Assembly: GCA_937142855.1 (NCBI GenBank)
Contig: CAKZQZ010000007.1
Location: 1-34,955, forward strand
Source: an uncultured Alphaproteobacteria bacterium
Lineage (GTDB): Bacteria; Pseudomonadota; Alphaproteobacteria; Puniceispirillales; Marisalimonadaceae
DNA: 34,955 bases
Direction of reading: 5' to 3'
Below are positions 1 to 7,844 of this stretch, one piece after another (position 1 is the first letter of the stretch; each line of letters starts with the position of its first letter). A program made the position numbers and the translations under genes. The notes under the pieces are model-generated. The model was not told the DNA's origin. It ran no database searches and worked only from the letters and a program-made list of their open reading frames with translations.

Positions 1-1539
1 GATCTAATATTAATTTGCTCTAACACATCTAATATTTCTATTGGAGGAATTGATAGAGCAGCCGACGATTTTTTTGAATTAGGTGAGATTGCAAAACAGA
101 GGTCTATCAAAGTAGGTTATGAGGCACTCGCTTGGGGAAAATATATTAATGATCATAGAGATGCCTGGGAGGTAGTAAGAAGAGCCAATCATGAAAACGT
201 TGGTATTATTTTAGACTCCTTTCATACTCTGTCTAAAAACATTGATTTAAACTCATTAGCCTCTATTCCACCTGAAAAAATATTTATAGTTCAATTGGCC
301 GATGCACCTCTCCATAATATGGATCTATTATACTGGAGTAGACATTTTAGAAACATGCCAGGCCAAGGTGACTTGCCAATTTTAAATTTTATGGATGCTC
401 TAAACAAAACAAATTATGATGGATATCTATCACTTGAAATATTTAATGACAATTACAGATCTGGTCCAAGAGATCTAATTGCAAAAGATGGCCAAAGATC
501 TCTAAAATCTTTAATTTACAAAAGTAAAATAGAGAAAAAAGAAAATATCAAAATTAATAAAATTGAGTTTATTGAATTTGCTACTAATGAAGAGCATTTA
601 GAACTAATAGAAAATATCTTATTCTCCATGGGCTTTATTGAAATAGGGAAACATATAAGCAAAAGAATTAAGCTATTTGTATTTGATGATGTTAAGTTTA
701 TTGTTAACTATGAACAAAGCCCTTTAATCAAAGAAAATAGTCAGCAAGGTCCATACCCATATGCTTATGGAATGAATATTAATGATTTAAATTTATTACA
801 AAAAAAGGCTGAATTCTTAAATATTGACTTAATAAGAAAAAAAGAAAACTCAAACATTTCAATGAACGTTATTAAGAATATTGATGGTTTAATTTATGTT
901 ATAAGTGACGATGATGATAAAATTTGGGAAAAAGATTTTAAATACTTAATTAAATCCAAAACTAATAATTTTAATCTTAAAATAGATCATATAGCCCAAA
1001 CTCTTCAACATGACGAAATGATGTCTTCATTATTATCTTATTCAACACTATTTGACTGTAAAAAATCACCTGTAATAGACATTATAGACCCTGATGGAAT
1101 TATAAAAAGTCAAATAATTGAGAATGAAACAAAAACTTTTAGAATGACTATGAATGGAGCAGAGAACTCAAAAACAAATGCTGGTCAATTTCTAAAAAAA
1201 AACAAACGACCAGGCATACAACATATCGCTCTTAGTTCTAACAATCTAATTGGTCTGGTTAATGAGCTTAAGAGTAAAGGCCAGAGTTTTCTTAAGGTTT
1301 CGGATAATTATTATGATGACATAGAAGCCCGCTTTGGCTTAGATTTTAATTTTTGTAATGAATTAAAGGAATTAAATATATTATATGATGAAGATGAAAA
1401 TGGTTCGTTTCTTCAGGTATATACAAACCTAATTAATAATACTTTCTTCTTTGAAATTGTACAGCGCATTAATAATTATCAAGGATATGGTGCGAACAAC
1501 GCACTATTTAGAATAGCAGCACAGAAAAATATGATTTAA
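1..1539 (+). CDS. quiC: 3-dehydroshikimate dehydratase, fused isomerase/HPPD-like type (5' end outside window)
   Basis: The reading frame is open from the first base, so the start lies outside the window and 512 codons are visible. The first ~170 residues belong to the sugar-phosphate isomerase/AP endonuclease 2 TIM-barrel fold, with the motifs ILDSFHT and LSLEIFND. The remainder is a two-module vicinal oxygen chelate region like 4-hydroxyphenylpyruvate dioxygenase. Its usual metal ligands look intact: His in IDHIAQ, His in IQHIAL and Glu in FFEIVQR. This fusion is the known architecture of QuiC1, which dehydrates 3-dehydroshikimate to protocatechuate in quinate/shikimate catabolism. The dehydratase activity is known to reside in the N-terminal domain. 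No protocatechuate ring-cleavage gene is visible. The stop codon abuts that of the convergent cyclase gene. Confidence 0.82.
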   Translation, partial: DLILICSNTSNISIGGIDRAADDFFELGEIAKQRSIKVGYEALAWGKYINDHRDAWEVVRRANHENVGIILDSFHTLSKNIDLNSLASIPPEKIFIVQLADAPLHNMDLLYWSRHFRNMPGQGDLPILNFMDALNKTNYDGYLSLEIFNDNYRSGPRDLIAKDGQRSLKSLIYKSKIEKKENIKINKIEFIEFATNEEHLELIENILFSMGFIEIGKHISKRIKLFVFDDVKFIVNYEQSPLIKENSQQGPYPYAYGMNINDLNLLQKKAEFLNIDLIRKKENSNISMNVIKNIDGLIYVISDDDDKIWEKDFKYLIKSKTNNFNLKIDHIAQTLQHDEMMSSLLSYSTLFDCKKSPVIDIIDPDGIIKSQIIENETKTFRMTMNGAENSKTNAGQFLKKNKRPGIQHIALSSNNLIGLVNELKSKGQSFLKVSDNYYDDIEARFGLDFNFCNELKELNILYDEDENGSFLQVYTNLINNTFFFEIVQRINNYQGYGANNALFRIAAQKNMI

Positions 1540-3282
1540 TTAAATTGTTTTGATAAAGCTAATAATTGTACTTTTAATTGTTTCATCTTGAATATGAAAT
1601 CTATCGACAGTTTGTTCCCAGTCGGTATCTTTGTGATCATTAATAAACAATGAGAATTCATTACTGGATTTTATATCTTGATCTAATTTAGATCTTGAAA
1701 AAAGTATTAAAATTAAAGATCTTATATCCATATTTCTTATATCAAAACTTAACTCTACAACTTTATTAAAATCTTCAGCAAAAAAATAACCTAATATTAG
1801 ATCTTTTATTCTATTGTCAGATGTGGATTGACCCTGTGGAACTGGATCTAACTCAAATGCCTTATTTAGTAATTCTAAACCTTTATCAACTTTACCTGTT
1901 CTTACTAAAACCTCACCATAACCAGATAAAACTCTAGGGTCATTAGGAACCATATTAAATGCTTTTCTACCATGGTCTTCAGCTAAAATATAATCATGAC
2001 TACTTAAATAAACCGCTGACAACATTCTATGGCATTCAAAGTCATTTTCATTTAATTCGAGAGCTTTTTCAATATTATCTTTGGCCTCAGAAAACACCTC
2101 ATCGCTATCACGGTCTGTAAAGCCTCTATATAAAGCTTGACCTAAAGTACAAACTTTCCAAGCATATGCTTGCGCATTACCAGGATCAGCTATTAAAGCT
2201 TTATCAAAACACTTGAGAGCTTCAATATTTGCTTCTTTGGAAAATTTGTGATGATTTTCTTTACCTCTTAGGAGGTATTCATAAGAAGTGATATTCTCAG
2301 TAGGTTTTCTTTTAGATCTCTGCAATGAACTTATTTCTATCTCACCAAGTAAAGCAATTGATATTTTTCTAACTATCTCGTCTTGCAAATCAAAAATATC
2401 TTCCATAACCCTATCATATTTATTACTCCAAATAATACTATCATCATTAGCATCACTCAATTCAATGTTTATCCTAACTCGTTTACCAGAAGCTCTGATA
2501 CTACCAGTAACGACAAAGTCTAGCTCAAACTTCTTTGAAAACTCCTTAAGTTCTTCATTTTCATTTTTGAAATTTACAGTTGTTTGCCTAGAGAGAATTT
2601 CAAACTCTCGCATCATTGAAAATTCTGTTATCAAATCCTCTACAATACCATCCACTAAAAAACCACTATCCTGGTCTTGGCTATTATTTACAAAAGGTAA
2701 AATTGCAAACTTAAGTTTTTTATTTACAATTTTATTAGATGCTTTTTTGAATTTATTTTTACCATCACCCAATAAAGAGAAGACATCAAAATCATTCGAA
2801 ATATTTTTTAAATCTATTTTTCCAAGGGAATAAATGGGTTCACCTATTTTTTTATTAATATGTTGTTTTACAATATCAGATATCAGAATTTCTCCTGATG
2901 GCGATTGACTTTCTAATCTTGCCGCAATATTTACACCATTTCCGTAAATATTTTCTCCCTCAATAATTATATCGTCCAAATGTATACCAACTCTCCAGTA
3001 AAGTTTTGGATTTGTTTTTTCTAGATTATTTCTAACTTTAATTGCTTTTTGAAATTCTATTGCAGCGTTTACACTACTAACAGGGCTATCAAATTCTGCA
3101 ATTACAGAGTCACCCGCAGTATGAAAAATTCTACCAGAATATTTATTTATTAAAGGGTCAATGATTTCACGACAAGCCTTCAAACTTTCTAAAGTTTTTT
3201 CTTCTTGTTTTTCCATATGCTTACTAAAACCAACACAATCTGTCGCAAGAATTGTCGCTAATTTTCGTTTCACTTGGGACAA
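1540..3282 (-). CDS. Class III adenylate/guanylate cyclase with TPR C-terminus
   Basis: 580 residues. The N-terminal cyclase homology domain covers roughly residues 5-170. It carries two candidate metal aspartates, D15 in ATDCVGFS and D58 in HTAGDSVIAEF, and the Asn-Arg pair of the NIAARLE motif. A middle domain from about residue 190 (LKFAILPFVNN) is the TolB/FlgO-like segment often found in alphaproteobacterial cyclases, and TPR-like helices fill residues ~330-520. No membrane segment or signal peptide is evident, so it should be cytosolic. The likely role is making cyclic AMP in response to an unknown protein partner of the TPR part. The start is a TTG codon supported by AAGGGG seven bases upstream; no closer ATG fits. 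It ends exactly against the quiC stop. Confidence 0.88.
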   Translation of the reverse strand: MSQVKRKLATILATDCVGFSKHMEKQEEKTLESLKACREIIDPLINKYSGRIFHTAGDSVIAEFDSPVSSVNAAIEFQKAIKVRNNLEKTNPKLYWRVGIHLDDIIIEGENIYGNGVNIAARLESQSPSGEILISDIVKQHINKKIGEPIYSLGKIDLKNISNDFDVFSLLGDGKNKFKKASNKIVNKKLKFAILPFVNNSQDQDSGFLVDGIVEDLITEFSMMREFEILSRQTTVNFKNENEELKEFSKKFELDFVVTGSIRASGKRVRINIELSDANDDSIIWSNKYDRVMEDIFDLQDEIVRKISIALLGEIEISSLQRSKRKPTENITSYEYLLRGKENHHKFSKEANIEALKCFDKALIADPGNAQAYAWKVCTLGQALYRGFTDRDSDEVFSEAKDNIEKALELNENDFECHRMLSAVYLSSHDYILAEDHGRKAFNMVPNDPRVLSGYGEVLVRTGKVDKGLELLNKAFELDPVPQGQSTSDNRIKDLILGYFFAEDFNKVVELSFDIRNMDIRSLILILFSRSKLDQDIKSSNEFSLFINDHKDTDWEQTVDRFHIQDETIKSTIISFIKTI

Positions 3283-3289
3283 TTTGAAA

Positions 3290-3295
3290 CCCCTT
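3290..3295 (-). promoter_or_regulatory. Ribosome binding site deciding the TTG start of the cyclase gene
   Basis: Read on the minus strand this is AAGGGG, seven bases before the TTG at 3282-3280. It is a near-consensus Shine-Dalgarno match and the main reason to accept the rare TTG start. Confidence 0.6.
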
Positions 3296-3320
3296 ATATT
3301 TAATAAGATTGTATGTTAAC

Positions 3321-3341
3321 TGTTTTATTTCCTATAAAACA
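3321..3341. repeat. Inverted repeat upstream of the cyclase gene
   Basis: Perfect 8-base arms TGTTTTAT and ATAAAACA are separated by five bases. The repeat lies about 40-60 bases upstream of the cyclase start, inside the 189-base gap between lrgB and the cyclase gene. There is no following T-run on the minus strand, so it looks more like an operator or 5' leader hairpin than a terminator. Nothing else recognisable was seen in this gap. Confidence 0.4.
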
Positions 3342-3471
3342 ACTACTTTCCAAAAAAATGAACACCCAAGTTTAAAATGTTTTAAATGTATGCAAAATCA
3401 GATTTAAATTCATATGAAAATTTTAAAGTTTTTTTCAAAAATCTATACAAATTTTTAATATAAATATTGAT

Positions 3472-4197
3472 TCACATTACTATTTTTAAAAAAAGTGGAA
3501 CTAAAATTGATGTTGTTAAGCCACTTAAACCCATACCTACAGCTGCAAATACACCAGCATTTTTATCTTTACTCATTGCTCTAGCTGTTCCTATTCCATG
3601 ACTTGCAAGACCTAAACTAAAACCCCTTGCTTCCATTTTTTTTAATTTCATTACGTCAAAAACAAAAATTCCTAATGAAGCTCCTATTATCCCAGTAATA
3701 ATTGTAATAATTGCTGTTAAAGAAGGAATACCTCCAATAATTTCAGAAATGCCCATTGCAATTGGCGCCGTAACACTTCTTGGTAATAAACTTAAAATTA
3801 ATTCCTTTTGGATTTCAAATTGTATTGACAGAATATATGTAACTAAAATAGCAAAAACAGATCCTATGATAAGAGATATAAATATGGCTTTACTATTTAA
3901 AATTATTAAATGCCATTTTCTATAAATTGGGATTGCTAAAGCGACAGTAACAGGTCCTAGAAGAAAATGAATAAACTTAGCACCTTCAAAATAACGCTCA
4001 TACTTAATATCAAATGATATTAATATTATACTAACTAACAAAACACTTATTGCCACCGGGTTCAATAGAGGGAATAAATTAAATTTTCTGTAAATTGAAT
4101 CTGATATTATATAAGATCCTATAGTTAACGTAAGCCAAAATAAAGGCTCAGCCTGAAGATAAACCCAGATACTGTAAAGTTTTTGTTGATCTATCAT
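3472..4197 (-). CDS. lrgB: LrgB/CidB-family membrane protein
   Basis: 241 residues, almost entirely hydrophobic, with about six to seven predicted membrane segments. The N-terminal part carries a LLNPVAIS motif, and the C-terminal half is the glycine-rich region typical of LrgB, including RSVTAPIAMGISEIIGG and LGLASHGIGTARAM. Length matches the family (~230 residues). LrgB works with LrgA; the pair was first described as controlling murein hydrolase activity and autolysis, and related plant and bacterial proteins transport small organic acids such as glycolate, lactate or pyruvate. The start overlaps the end of lrgA by four bases, indicating translational coupling. Placement behind catabolic genes favours an organic-acid transport role here, which is inference. 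Confidence 0.92.
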   Translation of the reverse strand: MIDQQKLYSIWVYLQAEPLFWLTLTIGSYIISDSIYRKFNLFPLLNPVAISVLLVSIILISFDIKYERYFEGAKFIHFLLGPVTVALAIPIYRKWHLIILNSKAIFISLIIGSVFAILVTYILSIQFEIQKELILSLLPRSVTAPIAMGISEIIGGIPSLTAIITIITGIIGASLGIFVFDVMKLKKMEARGFSLGLASHGIGTARAMSKDKNAGVFAAVGMGLSGLTTSILVPLFLKIVM

Positions 4198-4562
4198 TTT
4201 TGTTCATCTTCTTTAAGCAATTTTTCCATTATAAATCCGGTTATTGCAAGAGTTAACAATGTGCCTAAAATTATTATAGTAATTACTGATATTAAATTAT
4301 CTTCTAAAAGAGTTAAATGCATTACAACTCCTACACCTACAGGAATAAATAATAAAGGAAGGTAATTTAGTAGACTTTCACATGATCTTATAAGATCATT
4401 TTGAAAATTAGTTGATGCATTAAAATACTTATTTTTTATCAATAAAACAGTTAGTAAAAGAATTAACCCTATAACAGGGCCTGGAATACTTATTTCCAAA
4501 AACTTTTGGATAAATTCTCCAACTAATTGAAATAAAAAAATAGTAAAAATACTATTAAGCAT
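4194..4562 (-). CDS. lrgA: LrgA/CidA-family holin-like membrane protein
   Basis: 122 residues with four predicted membrane helices and a short charged C-terminus (LLKEDEQK). The family motifs IPGPVIGLILLL in helix 2 and LLFIPVGVGVV in helix 3 are present. CidA/LrgA proteins resemble holins in topology and act with the LrgB partner encoded directly downstream, with a 4-base overlap. The gene starts 26 bases after the gcdH stop on the same strand, so it is probably co-transcribed with the acyl-CoA dehydrogenase operon. This linkage is more easily explained by export or import of a small carboxylate than by programmed lysis, though the sequence cannot decide. Confidence 0.9.
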   Translation of the reverse strand: MLNSIFTIFLFQLVGEFIQKFLEISIPGPVIGLILLLTVLLIKNKYFNASTNFQNDLIRSCESLLNYLPLLFIPVGVGVVMHLTLLEDNLISVITIIILGTLLTLAITGFIMEKLLKEDEQK

Positions 4563-4588
4563 AAAAACCTTTTGATTAGATAGTTTTA

Positions 4589-5830
4589 CTAAAAGAAAGC
4601 TTGTATTCCTGTTTGGGCTCTTCCAAGAATTAACGCATGAACGTCGTGAGTGCCTTCATAAGTATTAACAGTCTCAAGGTTCATTAGATGCCTCATGACT
4701 TGATATTCAGCATGTATACCGTTTCCTCCATGCATATCCCTAGACATTCTTGCTATATCAAGAGCCTTACCACAATTATTTCTTTTTATAAGTGATATAG
4801 ATTCAGGTGCCAAATTTCCTTGATCAAATAATCTTCCAACTTGAAGAGCGGCACTTAAGCCTAATGTTATTTCCGTTTGCATATCTGCTAGTTTCTTTTG
4901 GATTAATTGAGTAGCAGCAAGTGGTTTTCCAAATTGTTTTCTATCCAAAGTATACTGACGAGCCCTAAACCAACAATCCTCTGCGGCACCCATAACTCCC
5001 CACGCTATGCCATATCTAGCTCTATTCAAACAACCAAATGGTCCCTTCAAACCAGTTACATTAGGCATTAGATTTTCATTAGGAACAAAAACTTTATCCA
5101 TTACTATCTCACCAGTAATAGATGCACGTAGTGACAATTTACCTTTTATTTTCGGGGCACTTAATCCATTCATACCCTTTTCTAAGATAAACCCTTTTAT
5201 AGCATTTTCATGCTCCTTTGATTTTGCCCATACAACAAATACATCTGCAATTGGGGAATTAGAAATCCACATTTTAGAACCAGATAAAAGATATCCACCT
5301 TCAACTTTTGTTGCTGTGGTTTTCATTGATCCAGGGTCAGAACCAGCATCCGGTTCTGTTAATCCAAAACATCCAATTAAGTTACCAGAGGCTAAACCTG
5401 GCAAATATTTTAATCTTTGTTCTTCGGAACCATAAGTGTAGATTGGGTGCATTACTAATGATGATTGTACAGACATCATTGATCTATAACCAGAGTCAAC
5501 TCTTTCCACTTCTCTTGCAACAAGACCATATGATACGTAAGAAGCTCCAGCACAACCATATTTTTCTGGAATTGTAATACCTAATAATCCTAGCTCGCCC
5601 ATTTCCTTAAAAACATCTTTATCTGTTTTTTCATCCAAAAAAGCTTCTTCAACCCTAGGCAAAAGTTTAGATTGCGCATAATCATGAGCTGTTGATTTAA
5701 TAAGTTTCTCTTCTTCAGAAATTAAAGACTCTAATAACAAAGGGTCTTCCCAATTAAATTGAGGTTTTACTAATTTACTAGTTTTAATATCTACAATTTT
5801 TTCACTATTATTTTTTACTTGAGTATCCAT
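4589..5830 (-). CDS. gcdH: Glutaryl-CoA dehydrogenase
   Basis: 413 residues, full length for the family. It oxidises and decarboxylates glutaryl-CoA to crotonyl-CoA and CO2 using FAD, passing electrons to electron-transfer flavoprotein, in lysine, tryptophan and some aromatic-compound degradation. Seen in the sequence: FAD-binding [13 protein letters not shown] around residue 155, the conserved [12 protein letters not shown] segment, [10 protein letters not shown], and the catalytic base E392 in [10 protein letters not shown], a signature that separates GcdH from other acyl-CoA dehydrogenases. The start is supported by AAAGGAAATAAA just before the ATG. It lies third from the end of a minus-strand run beginning with the TauD-type dioxygenase. 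The fold and specificity are confident; the source of glutaryl-CoA is not shown by the window. Confidence 0.93.
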   Translation of the reverse strand: MDTQVKNNSEKIVDIKTSKLVKPQFNWEDPLLLESLISEEEKLIKSTAHDYAQSKLLPRVEEAFLDEKTDKDVFKEMGELGLLGITIPEKYGCAGASYVSYGLVAREVERVDSGYRSMMSVQSSLVMHPIYTYGSEEQRLKYLPGLASGNLIGCFGLTEPDAGSDPGSMKTTATKVEGGYLLSGSKMWISNSPIADVFVVWAKSKEHENAIKGFILEKGMNGLSAPKIKGKLSLRASITGEIVMDKVFVPNENLMPNVTGLKGPFGCLNRARYGIAWGVMGAAEDCWFRARQYTLDRKQFGKPLAATQLIQKKLADMQTEITLGLSAALQVGRLFDQGNLAPESISLIKRNNCGKALDIARMSRDMHGGNGIHAEYQVMRHLMNLETVNTYEGTHDVHALILGRAQTGIQAFF

Positions 5831-5880
5831 TTTATTTCCTTTTTTTTCAAAATACTTAATATCTGGTTACAAGACAATAA

Positions 5881-6492
5881 CTATTCAGACTTTGATAATT
5901 CATTTAAATGTCTTTCAACAAAATCTAATCTATCTTGTCCCCAATAAACCTGATCTTCTACTATAAATGTTGGGGCACCGAAAACATCATTTTTAATTGC
6001 TTTACTTGTATAATTTTCAAAAGTCTTAGTACACTCTGAAGTTTTTGCAAGTGACATAATTTCGTCAGCATCTAAACCTATTTTTGTTATTATATCAAAA
6101 AGAGTTTTTTCATTATCAATGTCTAACTCCTCAACCCACAAAGCATTCATAATATCGTTTGCAAGAACGAATTCCTTCTTTGTATTTTTTATTTTTGAAG
6201 CAATGATAACTAAAGATGGCAAAAGAGATTTCGAAGGGAAAAACTTAGGTTGAGGAATTAATTTTATTTTGAGATATTTGCTCCACCTCTCCAATTCTTG
6301 CAAACGTATTTTTTGTCTTTGAGGAGGTCTCTTGGAAACTGGCAGCCCCCCAGAAATTGGGAAAATATCTCCGTAATTAACTGGATAAATATTCAATTTA
6401 ACATCAAAATTTTTAACCATTGCTAGCAAACGCTCATGTCCTAGAAAAGTCCATGGACTTCCATGGCTCATATAATAATCAATTTCTATCAT
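5881..6492 (-). CDS. DsbA-fold isomerase, 2-hydroxychromene-2-carboxylate isomerase family
   Basis: 203 residues with a thioredoxin/DsbA-like layout and no CxxC motif. The N-terminal DYYMSHGSPWTFLGHE segment places S12 where kappa-class glutathione transferases and 2-hydroxychromene-2-carboxylate isomerases have their active-site Ser. The C-terminal GAPTFIVEDQVYWGQDRL is the standard family signature with the cis-proline loop. Characterised members use glutathione to isomerise 2-hydroxychromene-2-carboxylate in naphthalene breakdown, but many homologues in non-degraders have unknown substrates, so the specific reaction is not claimed. It lies 16 bases downstream of the cupin gene and 50 upstream of gcdH in the same operon. 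AGAG precedes the ATG by six bases. Confidence 0.85.
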   Translation of the reverse strand: MIEIDYYMSHGSPWTFLGHERLLAMVKNFDVKLNIYPVNYGDIFPISGGLPVSKRPPQRQKIRLQELERWSKYLKIKLIPQPKFFPSKSLLPSLVIIASKIKNTKKEFVLANDIMNALWVEELDIDNEKTLFDIITKIGLDADEIMSLAKTSECTKTFENYTSKAIKNDVFGAPTFIVEDQVYWGQDRLDFVERHLNELSKSE

Positions 6493-6508
6493 TCTTTACT
6501 CTAAAATA

Positions 6509-6889
6509 TTAATCACCAAAGCCAGATCCAGCTTTTTTATATTCATTTCTTGGTGGGCTGAAAATATCTAATATTTTAGCTCCATTTGGTCCACCAATTA
6601 TACCATGTTCAACTCCTCCAGGGGTTTGCCAAAAATCACCTTTTTTTATTTCAATTTGTTCGTTCCCCTGAATTCTTATACCTGAACCTTCTAGCAAAAA
6701 GCCCCATTGTTCTTCTGGATGAGAATGAATTTTTCCCTTAGCATTTGCTTCAATTGAAACAATTGATAACATGGCTTGTTCACCGCAGAATATTCTGGTT
6801 GAAATACCATCTCCTAGAATTCTACTTATCCCTGTATTAACTTCATCAATATTATAAAATTTATCTTTTTGTGTCATATTTTTCACCAT
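6509..6889 (-). CDS. Small single-domain cupin protein
   Basis: 126 residues forming one cupin barrel. Cupin motif 1 is visible as H55, H57, E60 in KIHSHPEEQWGFLLEGSG, and motif 2 as GDFWQTPGGVEHGI with H95. The metal-ligand set is therefore complete. No catalytic role can be read; small cupins of this type act as metal-dependent isomerases, dioxygenases or ligand sensors. It sits eight bases downstream of the TauD-type gene and 16 bases upstream of the isomerase gene, so it probably acts on a related substrate. The ATG at 6889 lacks a Shine-Dalgarno sequence; the ATG at 6877, preceded by GGTGA, is an alternative start that would remove four residues. Confidence 0.85.
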   Translation of the reverse strand: MVKNMTQKDKFYNIDEVNTGISRILGDGISTRIFCGEQAMLSIVSIEANAKGKIHSHPEEQWGFLLEGSGIRIQGNEQIEIKKGDFWQTPGGVEHGIIGGPNGAKILDIFSPPRNEYKKAGSGFGD

Positions 6890-6897
6890 TTTAAAAT

Positions 6898-7761
6898 CTA
6901 AGCGGGCTTATCACCTGCAAACGTAATTCTATGCATTAACCTTCTTTGACCATGATAATCATTAATTGGATTGTGCATTGTACATCTATTATCCCAAATT
7001 GCCACTGAACCTGGTTTCCATCTAAATCTACATGTGAACTCTGATTTAATTTGATGTTTAAATAGGAATTCTAGAATTGGTTGGCTCTCCTCCTCTGTCA
7101 TTCCAACAAAATTGGTTGTATGCGCTTCATTTACATAAAGCGATTTTCTTTTGGTTTCTGGATGGGTTCTAACAACAGGATGAACAGCCTTTAATTCATC
7201 TCCTTTAAGACCAACTGAAGCATGCTTCATTATATCTGATCTTGTTTTCGCCACCCTTGCCTTTCCAGAAATATTAACTGCTTCCAAAGTATTTAGAAAC
7301 TTTTTCATACCCTCTGACAAACTTTCATAAGCTAAATATTGATTAGACCACTCTGTATCACCACCATAATGAGGTATCTCTATACCATATAACATAGTTC
7401 CCATAGGTGGTTCTTCTTGATAAGTTGTATCACTGTGCCAAATACCACCAAAATTGTTAATGTCCGTCTCCTTCTTCAAGATAGGTGTTATTTCTGGAAA
7501 TTCCTCTAAACTTTTAACAAAAGGGTATACAATAGGTTTACCAATTCTTTCAGCAAATGCTTTTTGTGTTTTAGGTTCAAAATTTTGATTTCTAAAAAAA
7601 ATAACTTGGTAGGTTAAGAGTGCATCATAAATCTCTTCAATAATGTTGTCCGGAAGATTATCGGATAAATTAACATTCTCTATTTGAGCACCAAGAGCTC
7701 CAGCAGTTGGAAAAACCTCTATATTTTTAAAATCTTTCTTAACATTAAAATTTAAGTTCAT
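6898..7761 (-). CDS. TauD/TfdA-family Fe(II)/2-oxoglutarate-dependent dioxygenase
   Basis: 287 residues, the normal length for TauD/TfdA. The iron facial triad is visible: H109 and D111 in GGIWHSDTTY and H263 in WDNRCTMHNP. The nearby R274 or R278 in GQRRLMHRITFAG would hold the 2-oxoglutarate carboxylate. Known members hydroxylate taurine, 2,4-D, alkyl sulfates or hydroxycarboxylic acids to release the leaving group; the substrate here is unknown. AAGGAG lies 12 bases before the ATG. It is the first gene of the minus-strand run dioxygenase, cupin, isomerase, gcdH, lrgA, lrgB, and shares an 83-base divergent promoter region with the amidohydrolase gene, so it probably commits a substrate to that pathway. 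Confidence 0.9.
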   Translation of the reverse strand: MNLNFNVKKDFKNIEVFPTAGALGAQIENVNLSDNLPDNIIEEIYDALLTYQVIFFRNQNFEPKTQKAFAERIGKPIVYPFVKSLEEFPEITPILKKETDINNFGGIWHSDTTYQEEPPMGTMLYGIEIPHYGGDTEWSNQYLAYESLSEGMKKFLNTLEAVNISGKARVAKTRSDIMKHASVGLKGDELKAVHPVVRTHPETKRKSLYVNEAHTTNFVGMTEEESQPILEFLFKHQIKSEFTCRFRWKPGSVAIWDNRCTMHNPINDYHGQRRLMHRITFAGDKPA

Positions 7762-7806
7762 TTGGTTATATTTTCTCCTTCAAAAAATAAAAGATGCATA
7801 TAAGAA

Positions 7807-7844
7807 ATTAATTGCACTTAAAATATTAAACAGCAATAATTAAT
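7807..7844. promoter_or_regulatory. Candidate operator dyad in divergent promoter region
   Basis: The arms ATTGC (7811-7815) and GCAAT (7833-7837) flank 17 bases whose centre is the palindrome AATATT. The outer flanks ATTAATTGC and GCAATAATTAAT extend the symmetry imperfectly. It lies between the divergent dioxygenase and amidohydrolase genes, where a shared regulator would bind. No regulator gene is adjacent, and AT-rich DNA yields such dyads by chance, so confidence is low. Confidence 0.25.

Noticed and set aside
2288-2833. Long open frame on the plus strand inside the cyclase gene
   Set aside because: It is antisense to a gene with clear cyclase motifs, its translation is leucine/serine-rich without any family pattern, and no ribosome site was seen.
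4194-4562. lrgA as a phage-type holin or programmed cell death toxin
   Set aside because: The LrgA/LrgB pair with a 4-base overlap in a metabolic operon, and no endolysin or phage gene, gives no support to a lysis cassette.
5007-5577. Two overlapping plus-strand frames inside gcdH
   Set aside because: Both are reverse-strand shadows of a conserved acyl-CoA dehydrogenase and have no recognisable domain.
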